Source of the DNA: Congregibacter variabilis
GTDB taxonomy: Bacteria; Pseudomonadota; Gammaproteobacteria; Pseudomonadales; Halieaceae
Reading direction: 5' to 3'
Assembly: GCF_045689235.1 (NCBI RefSeq)
Contig: NZ_CP136864.1
Span: forward strand, 2,108,001-2,172,000
Length of the DNA stretch: 64,000 nt
Of the stretch, positions 45,001-53,021 are shown piece after piece. Numbering within the stretch: position 1 is the stretch's first letter; every line of letters begins with the position of its first letter. The notes beneath the pieces are model-generated. The model made no database searches. It had not been told where the DNA came from and saw only the letters and a program-made list of their open reading frames with translations. The translations under genes and the position numbers were made by a program.

Positions 45001-45078
45001 CAAGCCAAAGCTAAGGGCCGAAATCGTGCCTGCAGCTCAGATCACGATTCAGCCAATACGACGCTGGAAGGGCGGTAA
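42022..45078 (+). CDS. Periplasmic-propeller sensor diguanylate cyclase
   Basis: A 1018-residue membrane sensor that should make cyclic di-GMP. A hydrophobic signal/anchor lies near residues 40-59 (LLAFCLCILGISPSSMA). Residues about 70-680 hold many beta-propeller repeats (GYLWIGTQGGLARFDG, DLWIGTYGGGAVRM, SLWFATDQGASQL and on), followed by a Y_Y_Y-like domain, a membrane helix (WSVLAAAILIGLLVTLLQRI) and a GGDEF domain. The active site is YGGEEFVVLLYD, and an inhibitory RxxD site (REHD) lies five residues before it, so feedback control is likely. Its 3' end overlaps dinG by 30 bases tail-to-tail. Confidence 0.93.
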   Translation: MISGNLLRQTFGKQAVTLRAREIHNIFISLGKHARASRRWGALLAFCLCILGISPSSMALNPDRLLSQYLLDHYGRDSGLPSDRVWVSAEGPRGYLWIGTQGGLARFDGVNFKTYNQQSHPAFKASDIRALEWTPDGDLWIGTYGGGAVRMRGNEFTAFTSDDGLVGNVIYDIHRTVDGSLWFATDQGASQLVADEFSSWTVDDGLTFNGATHIAEDQQGTLWFSSLTNGVSFFDGIRFQQIGLNEGLDSLQVHMLRWDEELGIIVGTATGSIYQLSTTQAPRQLPISKPVAIEEYLRDRDGNRWLGSYGEGLWRANADGSATRFNFGNGNETEHIFGLIEDTRGTLWVSTTRGLFGLRDSPFLSLGTAEELADSTFVVTADTDGTVWAGSEPHGLFRITADGQLSQPHPELINKTISSLLVSADRSLWIGTFGEGLFRIRDGVVTHFGEEHGLSGLHIFALQQLRDGAIWISTNLALNMWRDDTSPITQPLPELDGKLPRHILEGKDGTVWLSSAQGLFIYRNGLLEQRIIGDGPTSSIVRTTYEDSRGVLWIAAGDGMLSRLDQGSLFTFDSSHGLPFSAGYAILEDKARNLWISGTQGLLRVSRDSLDAVARGERKTLEIRLFDESDGLRSTQFVGGFQPAAWSTPDNRLWFVSTKGLMAFLPQSLASENPMLRTYVDAVRVDGSTIDLLEPLQLPADFQSLEIDYSSPELSNAQSVSFRYSTAANSDFWTSAGDRRTAYFSALPAGDTVFRVQASFNGESPSQSSENVAVLQINRAPHWYETTWSVLAAAILIGLLVTLLQRIQSRSARRREQQLRGLVDLRTEELREALVRVEANSRIDSLTGVANRRHLEEQLNATWSMARRSGAPVSILMLDIDLFKQYNDTLGHAAGDDCLRLIAQAIKSKLLREHDMLARYGGEEFVVLLYDTDAKGAERTADRILECVRALALKHPASNVSKHVTVSIGCATLGEKERDDPHRLIDLADKALYQAKAKGRNRACSSDHDSANTTLEGR

Positions 45079-47172
45079 TGAATCGAGAATCGCTCGCCCA
45101 TAGCGGCGAGTAAGAACCCGGCGATCCATCAGTGTCACCCGGCCGGTATCCGTTTCGGTGCGTAAAAGGCGACCGCTGGCCTGGACAAGCTTAAGTGCGG
45201 CATCAGGCACACTGATTTCCATAAAGGCATTGCGACCCTGAGCTTCTAGCCATTCAGCCAGTGCCGCATCCACAGGATTGTCAGGAACAGCGAAGGGTAA
45301 TTTGGCAATCACTACGTGCTGACAATAATTGCCGGGTAAATCCACACCTTCGGCAAAACTTGCCAAACCAAAGATGACTGCACCATCGCCGGCATCAATG
45401 GTTTCGCGGTGGCGACGAATAATCTCTTGTTTACTAAAATCGTCCTGGCGAAGAATCCGGTCTCGCCATTCTCGAGGCAGCCCATCGTAGACGTCATTCA
45501 TTTGCCGACGGGATGAGAACAACACAAGGCTGCCCTCTCGCGCATCCAGCAACTGCGGCAGCTGTGTGATCAGCTCTTCTGTATGGGCCGGCGCGTTGCT
45601 CGGCTCACTTTCCATCGCCGGAACGTGCAAAGTCGCCCGACTATAGTCAAAGGGACTCACTACAATCTTGTAGCGGCCATCCTCTGGAACACCCGAGCGT
45701 GCTCTAAAGCGATCAAAACTACCCAATGCAGTCATGGTGGCAGAAGTCAGCACCACGCCGGCCGCCCGTTCCCACAACTGCTCTCGGAGAATATCTGCTG
45801 CCAGAATATGACTACAGTGAAAATCGATGGCCATTTCTTCATCATCTGGCCGACGCCGAAGCCAGCGTGCCCGAGGCGGAGATTCCTCTGAGGCATCGGC
45901 TGCAAAGTCTTTGAAGAGTGACAGTACGCCCTCGGCACGCACGAGCATGCCTCCCACTGCCATTTGCCATGCCTCGAGCTCATCGCGCTGGGAGGCAAAG
46001 CCTTCATCCTCCAGTGCATCGTCCAGACCAGCCTCCAGGGTCATAAGCCGCCCATTGAGCCGTGACCATTGGCTTGCTATCGCTGTGGCGGCCTGCTGCA
46101 GGTCCGCAGGAACAATGCCCCCCGCAAAGCGCAGCTGCTCCTCGAAGTCTCCCGCCCCAGCCATGAGCACCGCCGCCTGTTCGCCGATCTGCTGCACGCG
46201 CAGCTGAAGATCATCAAACAATGCGGACATGGGCTCCAGAACTGCAGATAATCCCGGCAGAGCCGTCAACAGCGGTGCACCTTTAGCCAGGGCTTTGCGG
46301 CTATCGCCAAGCCAGGACAGTGTTGAGGGCAAACGGCAAAAGGAAGCGAAGTGGTTGAGTGCTTTGTCAGGCAGATGATGCCCTTCATCAAAGATGTAAA
46401 TACTGTCCTCTGGCGCTGGAAGAATTGCACCACCGCCCAGAGCAAGGTCGGACAGCACGAGATCATGGTTGGTAACCACAACATCGGCTTCTTGCAAACC
46501 GTCCCGAGCTCGATAAAAACTACAGTTGCGAATGTTTGGGCAGCGTCTGCCGCTGCATTGCCCCTGATCGGCGGTCACCGGTAACCAATCCACATCATCA
46601 ATAGGTGCTGACCAGTTATCCCGATCTCCATCCCAATCGCCACGACCCAGGGCATCGAGCATAAGCCCATAACTTTCCAGCGCGTCCCGAGCGAGCGTTG
46701 GCGCGACTTCATCCGGGTAAAGACCCATGGTCTGCCCACCGCCGGATTCGCGAGCCATCAGTCGATCCAGTTGACTGAGACACAGGTAACGCCTGCGCCC
46801 CTTGGCCAAAACGTAGCTAAAGTCGAGGCCACTGCCAGCCTTGATATCCGGGAGGTCCTTGTGAACCAGCTGCTCCTGCAGCGCTACGGTCGCCGTTGCA
46901 ATAATCAGACGCTTGTTGAGGACCCGCGCCATCACTAGCGCAGGAATCACATAGGCGATGGTTTTTCCTGTTCCCGTACCGGCTTCAATAACGGCAATGG
47001 GGGATCCTGCGCTGTCAGGCCCGTCGATCGCAGGTGCTAGCAGCGCGAGAGTATTAGCGACCTCTGCGATCATTTGCCGCTGACCCCAGCGAGGAGTCAG
47101 CCCCCGGGCATCGGTAATGGCGGTATAAGCTTCCCGGATTGCGTCTTTGTCCGCCGGAGAAAGAACGCTCAC
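45049..47172 (-). CDS. dinG: DinG-type Fe-S DNA helicase
   Basis: An ATP-dependent 5'-3' helicase of the XPD group, 707 residues. Walker A is EAGTGTGKTIAYV. Four Cys for the [4Fe-4S] cluster are in RYLCLSQL and CSGRRCPNIRNCSFY. The DEAH-like box is IFDEGHHLPD. Motif VI is near the end (LVQASGRLLRTETDTGR). Length is similar to E. coli DinG (716). It could be called YoaA, but the length favours DinG. The GTG start overlaps the acyltransferase stop as GTGA. No LexA box was recognised. Confidence 0.92.
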   Translation of the reverse strand: MSVLSPADKDAIREAYTAITDARGLTPRWGQRQMIAEVANTLALLAPAIDGPDSAGSPIAVIEAGTGTGKTIAYVIPALVMARVLNKRLIIATATVALQEQLVHKDLPDIKAGSGLDFSYVLAKGRRRYLCLSQLDRLMARESGGGQTMGLYPDEVAPTLARDALESYGLMLDALGRGDWDGDRDNWSAPIDDVDWLPVTADQGQCSGRRCPNIRNCSFYRARDGLQEADVVVTNHDLVLSDLALGGGAILPAPEDSIYIFDEGHHLPDKALNHFASFCRLPSTLSWLGDSRKALAKGAPLLTALPGLSAVLEPMSALFDDLQLRVQQIGEQAAVLMAGAGDFEEQLRFAGGIVPADLQQAATAIASQWSRLNGRLMTLEAGLDDALEDEGFASQRDELEAWQMAVGGMLVRAEGVLSLFKDFAADASEESPPRARWLRRRPDDEEMAIDFHCSHILAADILREQLWERAAGVVLTSATMTALGSFDRFRARSGVPEDGRYKIVVSPFDYSRATLHVPAMESEPSNAPAHTEELITQLPQLLDAREGSLVLFSSRRQMNDVYDGLPREWRDRILRQDDFSKQEIIRRHRETIDAGDGAVIFGLASFAEGVDLPGNYCQHVVIAKLPFAVPDNPVDAALAEWLEAQGRNAFMEISVPDAALKLVQASGRLLRTETDTGRVTLMDRRVLTRRYGRAILDSLPPFQRRIG

Positions 47173-48314
47173 GAGGGGTTTTTAAGCTCCAGAACACTGC
47201 GCAGTGCATTAGCATAGCTGGCCAGTGCAAAAGGCCGTTCTGGTTCTGCAAGCGCATCAATACGGCTATTGAATTCTGCTTCGGAGCAACTTCCCTCTGC
47301 GACATCAATACCTGCCAGATCAGCCTTCCCGCCTAAGCGCCGGTAGGCCCATACGTTCACCGGGTGGAGACGATAACCGCTTACCACCTGCGCATCGATA
47401 GCAGCAGCAACCTCCGCGGGAGACTCCAGATCGGCCCCTAAAGGTGTTCCAAAATGCACATGAACCCGCCCCTTATCACCGGAGATTCCCTGGCCGATGG
47501 ACGCTACGTCCTCCTGGTCAGATTTTTCGTAGCTGCCAGTGCTTTCACGCTGACTCAGCTCCCGCGCTTTCATGGCGTCGCAGGGGTCCAGCTCATAACT
47601 GATAGCAACGGGCACAATCCGCAATGAAGCAATGTGATCGCCAAAACTTTCGCTTTGCTTGTCCCGGCTCAAAGAAAGCATCTTTATCACCGCAGCCTCC
47701 GTGCGATCCCGGCCATCTTTAGCACGACCCTCGCGCTGGGCGATCCATATGGGTGCATTATCCTCTTGCACCGAAAAGCGAATGTACTGAGCAAGGAGTT
47801 TGGAATTGGCCAGAAGCTCCCGAGGGCCGCTCACCGATCGCTTCACAATAAAGCTCTTGTTGAGCCGCATCAGGTCGGCTACCCACTGCTCCCGAAGCAA
47901 ATTGTCACCAATCGCTATTCGCAAAGTTTCATACCCTGCCCGGTGCAGTACGTAGTTAGTAAGGGCCGGATCCATAGCTATATCGCGATGGTTGCTGATA
48001 AACAGATGCGCGCTTGCAGCATCAAGATGCTCAAGTCCGGAGACACTCAGACCCGCAGTGCTATCTTCGATAAGCCGCTCTACGTAACCCTTCACCCGCA
48101 TCTGGAGGTCGGCAACGCCCTCTACCTGAGCAAACTGACGGCGAAGGTAGAAACGCGCCAGGGGCCTCAGCAGCCCCGTAAAGGGAAGTATCGATTCACC
48201 AAAACGCAGCCGCAGCATGGCGTTCAGGAAGTCCCTGGACCCCAATAAACGGTTTATCGTCGGCCGCACCTCCGCGTCGTTGTAGGGTCTTATTGCAGCA
48301 AAAGGATCTGACAC
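47169..48314 (-). CDS. Lysophospholipid acyltransferase-like protein (LPLAT family)
   Basis: Probably an acyltransferase acting on glycerolipids. I chose GTG at 48314 (381 residues, VSDPFAAIRPYNDAEV) because GGAG stands six bases before it; a TTG at 48326 is in frame. The acyltransferase His/Asp motif is ISNHRDIAMDPALTN, where His and Asp are five residues apart and not the usual four, or the Asp next to Arg may serve. Then IWIAQREGRAKDGRDRTEAA, the family glycerol-binding EGxR-like motif. The stop overlaps dinG by four bases. Substrate unknown. Confidence 0.8.
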   Translation of the reverse strand: MSDPFAAIRPYNDAEVRPTINRLLGSRDFLNAMLRLRFGESILPFTGLLRPLARFYLRRQFAQVEGVADLQMRVKGYVERLIEDSTAGLSVSGLEHLDAASAHLFISNHRDIAMDPALTNYVLHRAGYETLRIAIGDNLLREQWVADLMRLNKSFIVKRSVSGPRELLANSKLLAQYIRFSVQEDNAPIWIAQREGRAKDGRDRTEAAVIKMLSLSRDKQSESFGDHIASLRIVPVAISYELDPCDAMKARELSQRESTGSYEKSDQEDVASIGQGISGDKGRVHVHFGTPLGADLESPAEVAAAIDAQVVSGYRLHPVNVWAYRRLGGKADLAGIDVAEGSCSEAEFNSRIDALAEPERPFALASYANALRSVLELKNPS

Positions 48315-48447
48315 GGGGAACTCCAAAAAAAACGCGCCTCACCTTAACCAAAAAGCCTCTGGCCGTCATCCAACGAATGCGCGCAAACGCTGACGAACGC
48401 AGAAGCTTCTGCTACTCTTGCGCGCGATTTTTGAACGGAGAAACATC

Positions 48448-48672
48448 ATGGAACCAACTAGCGCAACACTTATGACCTTTGGCCTTGCTACCTTATTGGT
48501 AAGCTGGATATTAATGCTCATCGCAGCGTGGAAGGACGATTACGCCTGGGGCATATTTGCAGTGCTGCTCCCCCCACTCGCTTACGCATACGGTTTGTTC
48601 CGACTGGAAAAAGCCGGCCAGAGCCTTTTGGTGGCGTTTGCGGGACTGCTCATGTTGTGGGCGGCCTTTTAA
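48448..48672 (+). CDS. Small two- to three-helix membrane protein
   Basis: 74 residues from ATG at 48448, which has GGAG seven bases upstream; a frame from 48418 is less likely. Hydrophobic segments: ATLMTFGLATLLVSWILML, GIFAVLLPPLAYAYGLF and LLVAFAGLLMLWAAF. No family recognised. The stop overlaps the end of the convergent phosphatase gene by four bases. Confidence 0.65.
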   Translation: MEPTSATLMTFGLATLLVSWILMLIAAWKDDYAWGIFAVLLPPLAYAYGLFRLEKAGQSLLVAFAGLLMLWAAF

Positions 48673-49460
48673 GCAGCATCATTGAGCATAAAGCGGCGGC
48701 GCAACTCGCGCCGCTCCTGCTCCCCCAATCCCAAACCTTCACTCAAATACGTATTTTTATCACCGTATAGACGATCCATGGCCTCAATGGCGCTGTGGAG
48801 ATAGTCCAGCTCTGTTTGCATCATTGGCAGCAAATCCACATCGTCCAGATGGTCTACCGGATACTTTTTGCGCACCCGCGGTAACTGCTCTGTGGGCAGG
48901 TAATAGCGTCGGGATAAAAGATAGTCTGCCTCAATATCTTCTGCCGCCACGCCTAATGCCATTTGTAATACGGCAACGGCAAAGCCCGTTCGGTCCTTTC
49001 CCGCAGAACAGTGAAACAACACCCGCTGGGCATCGCTGGCCAGCAGTTGAGCAAAAATATCTCGATAAGTCTCCGTCTGGGATTCCACAAACTCCCGATT
49101 GATGTCACACATGAACTGATACATGGCCTCTGCCCCACCCAAGGTCGTGGAATCGGCGTAGATGGCACTGCGTTGGCTACCGGGCGTAATGTCAGCGCCA
49201 ACCACGGTAACGCCCTCAGGCAACCATGAAGGCTCCATTTGACGCTCGTCCTGCCTGCGAAGATCAAAAATCAAGCGTAGTTGCAGTTCTGCCAAGCGCT
49301 CGCGGTCAGCGTGAGAAAGATTTGCCAGATGGCCGGAGCGAAAGACTCGTCCCCAGGCCATGGTCCCACCTTCGCCGGCATAACCCCCTGCATCCCGAAA
49401 GTTTGGGGACCCTGTGAGACCCAGATGACGCCCCAAATCATTGTCTGATAAGTCGTTCAA
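48669..49460 (-). CDS. Tyrosine-protein phosphatase (PF13350-like)
   Basis: 263 residues with the family start GSPNFRDAGGYAGEGG, LIFDLRRQDERQ and the CX5R active-site loop FHCSAGKDRTGFAV. Such proteins dephosphorylate phosphotyrosine or phospholipids and lack a signal peptide here. The start is TTG at 49460 with GGAGG ten bases before it; the ATG and GTG around it are out of frame. Genes around do not suggest a substrate. Confidence 0.88.
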   Translation of the reverse strand: MNDLSDNDLGRHLGLTGSPNFRDAGGYAGEGGTMAWGRVFRSGHLANLSHADRERLAELQLRLIFDLRRQDERQMEPSWLPEGVTVVGADITPGSQRSAIYADSTTLGGAEAMYQFMCDINREFVESQTETYRDIFAQLLASDAQRVLFHCSAGKDRTGFAVAVLQMALGVAAEDIEADYLLSRRYYLPTEQLPRVRKKYPVDHLDDVDLLPMMQTELDYLHSAIEAMDRLYGDKNTYLSEGLGLGEQERRELRRRFMLNDAA

Positions 49461-49630
49461 TGTTGTTTCACCTCCATGATTCTTGCCCTGATTTAGCTAA
49501 ATCCGGGTGTATGACTCTCACAGTGGCTTTTGTCACCACTCAACCCCTATTGACAGATGGCCGGGCAATCGGCAGAATCCGCCCTCCAAAAATTTCCATT
49601 TACCTGTTTCATTATTTAGAGGAGTCCTAA

Positions 49631-49897
49631 GTGGCTAACTCACCCCAAGCACGCAAGCGCGCCCGTCAGTCTGAGAAGCGTCGATCACACAACGCCAGCC
49701 TCCGTTCGCTCGTTCGTACCAATATCAAGAACGTTCTGGCCGCAGTAAAAAGTGGCGATGCAGAGCAAGCTCAAGCAGCCTACACCAAGGCTGTGCCTGT
49801 AATTGACCGCATGGCGGACAAAGGCATCATCCACAAAAATAAGGCTGCACGACATAAGAGCCGACTGAATGCCCAGGTCAAAGCGCTCGCTGCGTAA
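49631..49897 (+). CDS. rpsT: 30S ribosomal protein S20
   Basis: Binds 16S rRNA at the bottom of the 30S body. 88 residues, the norm (E. coli 87), with MANSPQARKRARQSEKRR and HKNKAARHKSRLNAQVK. It starts with GTG at 49631 after AGAGGAG. E. coli rpsT starts with TTG and is autoregulated at translation through it, so a weak start codon may be conserved in function. A strong terminator follows, so the gene is a monocistron. Confidence 0.97.
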   Translation: MANSPQARKRARQSEKRRSHNASLRSLVRTNIKNVLAAVKSGDAEQAQAAYTKAVPVIDRMADKGIIHKNKAARHKSRLNAQVKALAA

Positions 49898-49916
49898 CAC
49901 CCGCAGTAAATAGCGT

Positions 49917-49946
49917 AAAAAAGCCGGCTTTGACGCCGGCTTTTTT
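49917..49946 (+). terminator. Rho-independent terminator of rpsT
   Basis: Stem AAAAAAGCCGGC / GCCGGCTTTTTT with loop TTTGAC; symmetric, so it could also end transcripts from the minus strand (SYLF gene at 50049). Confidence 0.95.
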
Positions 49947-50048
49947 GTGCCTGATTCTTACCCGCTTCAGTCCAATCTATAACTGCATCGCCAAGATACA
50001 GCGCTAGAACTTAAGAAACCGGGCCCAGGCACCGTCTCTCCTTAGGAA

Positions 50049-50588
50049 TTATTCGGCAGCATCTACCGAGAACTTCTGCCCACCAACGGAAGCCTCGTAC
50101 ATCAAGCCGCCCTTAGCACGAGTGAAGATGGCAACGCCGTTAGAGTAATTCGCATCAGCTGAGGCGCCCACTGTGACAGCTACCGCCGACGCCTGAGCCC
50201 CAAGCTCGTAATTGCCGCCTTTAAAGTGTGCGAGAGCTTCACCGTTCTCAAAAAATAGGAACTCGCTGTAAGCCTGCCCACCCCACTGAAAACCAATAGT
50301 TAACTGCGTAAGCGTCACGATTGCCGTGGCTTTGCCGCCCTCAAAGAGCAAACCTTTGCCTCGAGCGCCCCCAATACCGAAACCGGCCTTACCGACGGTC
50401 GGGATCACAACATAAGCAGCTGCCGTATCAAAAAAGACCCGCATACTCGGATCGTCGGCCAGCAGCTCGGATTTAGCGGTTGCGGCCCCTTCTTCGAGCT
50501 TGCCGACCTCCCGTGGATCCCAGGCGGAGGCTGACACGCTAATTACCAGGGCGGCGAAGGCTGCGCAAATTCGTGTAGTGAAATTCAT
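50049..50588 (-). CDS. Secreted SYLF/YSC84-domain lipid-binding protein
   Basis: 179 residues with a signal peptide (RICAAFAALVISVSASA). The SYLF domain covers the mature part: FFDTAAAYVVIPTVGKAGFG, GGARGKGLLFEGG and TIGFQWGGQAYSEFLFF, ending in AIFTRAKGGLMYEASVGG. Eukaryotic SYLF proteins bind phosphoinositides; bacterial ones are thought to be periplasmic and lipid-binding, with no firm role. It lies alone between two minus-strand terminators. Confidence 0.9.
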   Translation of the reverse strand: MNFTTRICAAFAALVISVSASAWDPREVGKLEEGAATAKSELLADDPSMRVFFDTAAAYVVIPTVGKAGFGIGGARGKGLLFEGGKATAIVTLTQLTIGFQWGGQAYSEFLFFENGEALAHFKGGNYELGAQASAVAVTVGASADANYSNGVAIFTRAKGGLMYEASVGGQKFSVDAAE

Positions 50589-50655
50589 GTTTTCATCCTT
50601 TTTTATGCGTTGTTTTTAAGTAGTGAGCCAACGCGGAGAATATACCCCGTATCTG

Positions 50656-50685
50656 AAAAATAAAAAGCCGGCTCTCGCCGGCTTT
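50656..50685 (-). terminator. Terminator after the ferritin-like gene
   Basis: On the minus strand the stem AAAGCCGGC / GCCGGCTTT with loop GAGA is followed by a U-rich run (TTATTTTTC). It stands 29 bases after the stop of the di-iron protein gene. Confidence 0.85.
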
Positions 50686-50713
50686 GCATCACTTTTTCGC
50701 TTGTGCCCGGGGC

Positions 50714-51898
50714 TCAAGCAGCAGAAGCGGACTCTTCCTGGGCAGCATGCACTTTCTGAAACTCAGCGAGCATGCTCTGCTCGTGTGACTGCGCCTCCTG
50801 GGTGTCAAGAGGACGCTCTAATGCGCTCCAGTTGATGTCGCCATCAGTTGCCAGATTCTCAAACTCCAGGATGCCTAACTCCTCAAACTTGGGCCGAATC
50901 TTGTCCGTGAGCAATCCGATTCTGTTCAGGTTGGGTATCACGCGTTGAAACAACAGATTTCGGAAGGTCGACATAACAAAACCCTCCATTACCTTTTTGC
51001 GCGCCTCTTCTACGTCCCAGCCAAAGTGACGAAAGACATCCGTTGCCACAAGCCGTTCGCGACTAATCACACAGGCCTCGTAGGCAAATTGCGCGCGCTC
51101 TTCGATCTCTTCCTCGGACAGGGTCTTCAGAAAGTCCTCTAGATAGTTCACTCCAAAAGTGACGTGTCGCGCCTCGTCACGAGTGACCAGATACACCACA
51201 TCCTTGAGTACCGGATCCGGCGTTGTCTCTCGCGTAGTATTGAACGCAGAGAGTGCCAGTCCTTCGATTACGATCTGCATACCAATAAACTTGAGATCCC
51301 AACGGGGGTCGGTGAGAATTTTGTCGATGATGCTCTTTAGATGCGTATTAATCGGGTACATCACCCCAATGCGCTTCTGCAGGTATTTGTTAAACACCTC
51401 TACGTGGCGTGCCTCGTCAAACGTCTGTGAACCGGCATACAGCTTTGCGCTTAGCGTGGGCGCGCAGGAGCACAGCTGGGATGCAACCAGAAGAGCCCCC
51501 TGCTCACCATGTAAGAACTGCGACAAACTCCAGGCATTCATGTGCAGCCAGAATTCATCCTTGGTCTTCTCATCCATGGCCAGGTACGGCTCATAGTCAT
51601 GAAGATTCATAAGTTCGGGAGAGCGAACCTCCTCAGGCCAGGGTCGATCCCAATCAATGTCCATCTCGGGATCCCAGTTCAATTGCTTACCCAAATCGTA
51701 GAGCTTCTTGATGCGGTCATCCTGCACCGAGTAGTCCCAGTTGTAGGATCCGGTCAACGGCGTCTGGAAAATCTCAGCGATGTGGTCCACCTGCGAATCG
51801 GTCAGCAAATCCTCCAGATCAGGGTTCTCGCGGGGGTAATCTGCACCTGCGTATTGCTGGATCTTGCGTGGAGTCTGCTCTTCCCACTGTATTTTCAT
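50714..51898 (-). CDS. Ferritin-like di-iron carboxylate protein, uncharacterised
   Basis: 394 residues. It shows the full ligand pattern of ribonucleotide-reductase/monooxygenase-like di-iron proteins: FLHGEQGALLV, FDEARHVEVFNKY, IVIEGLALSAF and TRDEARHVTFG (Glu, ExxH, Glu, ExxH). It is not the RNR beta subunit; that gene is at 30594-31925. An oxygenase or oxidase role is likely from the pattern, but the substrate is unknown. It has no signal peptide and is transcribed away from an AraC regulator that begins 113 bases off. Confidence 0.82.
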   Translation of the reverse strand: MKIQWEEQTPRKIQQYAGADYPRENPDLEDLLTDSQVDHIAEIFQTPLTGSYNWDYSVQDDRIKKLYDLGKQLNWDPEMDIDWDRPWPEEVRSPELMNLHDYEPYLAMDEKTKDEFWLHMNAWSLSQFLHGEQGALLVASQLCSCAPTLSAKLYAGSQTFDEARHVEVFNKYLQKRIGVMYPINTHLKSIIDKILTDPRWDLKFIGMQIVIEGLALSAFNTTRETTPDPVLKDVVYLVTRDEARHVTFGVNYLEDFLKTLSEEEIEERAQFAYEACVISRERLVATDVFRHFGWDVEEARKKVMEGFVMSTFRNLLFQRVIPNLNRIGLLTDKIRPKFEELGILEFENLATDGDINWSALERPLDTQEAQSHEQSMLAEFQKVHAAQEESASAA

Positions 51899-52010
51899 AG
51901 TATTGACTCTCTGGTTCGGTATTTAGGGCAGTCATCAATATCGTTCACAACCGCAAAACGGACAAGGTAGCTTCTTGTCAAAATAAGGTCATTTGTGGCC
52001 AAATCAAGGT

Positions 52011-53021
52011 ATGAGTAGCAGCACACCCGCACCCTACGTACTTATTCTTATCGACCTCGCCGTTGAAGCCGGGGTCGATCAGGACGAACTACTGCGTGGC
52101 TGCTCTCTAGCTGGCGTAGGTATGCAAGAGATTGGAGCCCGCGTCAGAGATGACGATTTTCGAACGCTTGTAGACAACACCCTGCGCCTCACCGGCGATC
52201 CGGCCCTTGGCCTGCGCCTGGGTAAACGATTGAACCTGAGTGCTCACGCCGTTCTGGGGCAGGCCTTTATGACCTGTCGAAACCTCGCTGAGGTTATCCA
52301 GCTATTTGAGCGCTACTATCATCTGCTGGCTCCCGATCTTGTTCTGGAGTTTCACTATGGCAGTGACCGGCTGAGTATTAGTTCGCCCAATACGGAGGCC
52401 TATCTTCCTCTCACCTTTGGTCTGGAATGCATCGCTGCGGCCATGCGTAATACCTTGAGCGGTTTACTGGGCGACAAGCAATTTCCCCTGCGCTTTGAGT
52501 TCCCCTACCCCAAACCCGAGTATCTAGCGGTGTACCAGGAGATACTCGGCAATGACCTGCATTTTGATTGTGACCGCGCGACCTGGAGCTTTCCCTCAGA
52601 ATTACTCAACACCGAACTACCCAGCTCCAACCCGGCACTAAGACAACTGTATGAAGCCGAGTGCGCAAGACTCCTCGCAGACCTCAGTGACAGCGCGAAC
52701 ATTCCCGAACAAACGCTCAGCCTTCTGAGAAAACTCGAGGGGCAATACCCCAAAATGCCTCAGGTGGCCGCGATGCTTAATATGAGCCCTCGCACCTACC
52801 GTCGTCGGCTGATGGACGAAGGGCTAGGCTTCCAGGAACTTCTGGACCAGGTGCGAGCGGAGCACGCGACCCGTTATCTTCGTGAACGTCGACTGCCCAT
52901 CGCCAGTATCGCCTATCAACTGGGCTTCAATGATCCCTCCAACTTTCGCCGTGCTTATCGTCGCTGGACCGGCAACACGCCCGGCGCTGTGCGCAGCGCA
53001 GCCTTACAGGAGTCCCCATGA
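52011..53021 (+). CDS. AraC-family regulator with Arabinose_bd-like domain
   Basis: 336 residues from ATG at 52011; TTG at 51993 is in frame and neither has an ideal ribosome site. An N-terminal ligand domain of the PF12625 type (VEAGVDQDELLRGCSLAG, AVLGQAFMTCRNLAEVIQLF) precedes the HTH pair: MLNMSPRTYRRRLMDEGLGF and IASIAYQLGFNDPSNFRRAY. Family members control lipid or alkane genes (OruR/GadX-type). It diverges from the di-iron gene and overlaps the patatin gene by four bases, so it could regulate either side. Confidence 0.92.
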   Translation: MSSSTPAPYVLILIDLAVEAGVDQDELLRGCSLAGVGMQEIGARVRDDDFRTLVDNTLRLTGDPALGLRLGKRLNLSAHAVLGQAFMTCRNLAEVIQLFERYYHLLAPDLVLEFHYGSDRLSISSPNTEAYLPLTFGLECIAAAMRNTLSGLLGDKQFPLRFEFPYPKPEYLAVYQEILGNDLHFDCDRATWSFPSELLNTELPSSNPALRQLYEAECARLLADLSDSANIPEQTLSLLRKLEGQYPKMPQVAAMLNMSPRTYRRRLMDEGLGFQELLDQVRAEHATRYLRERRLPIASIAYQLGFNDPSNFRRAYRRWTGNTPGAVRSAALQESP

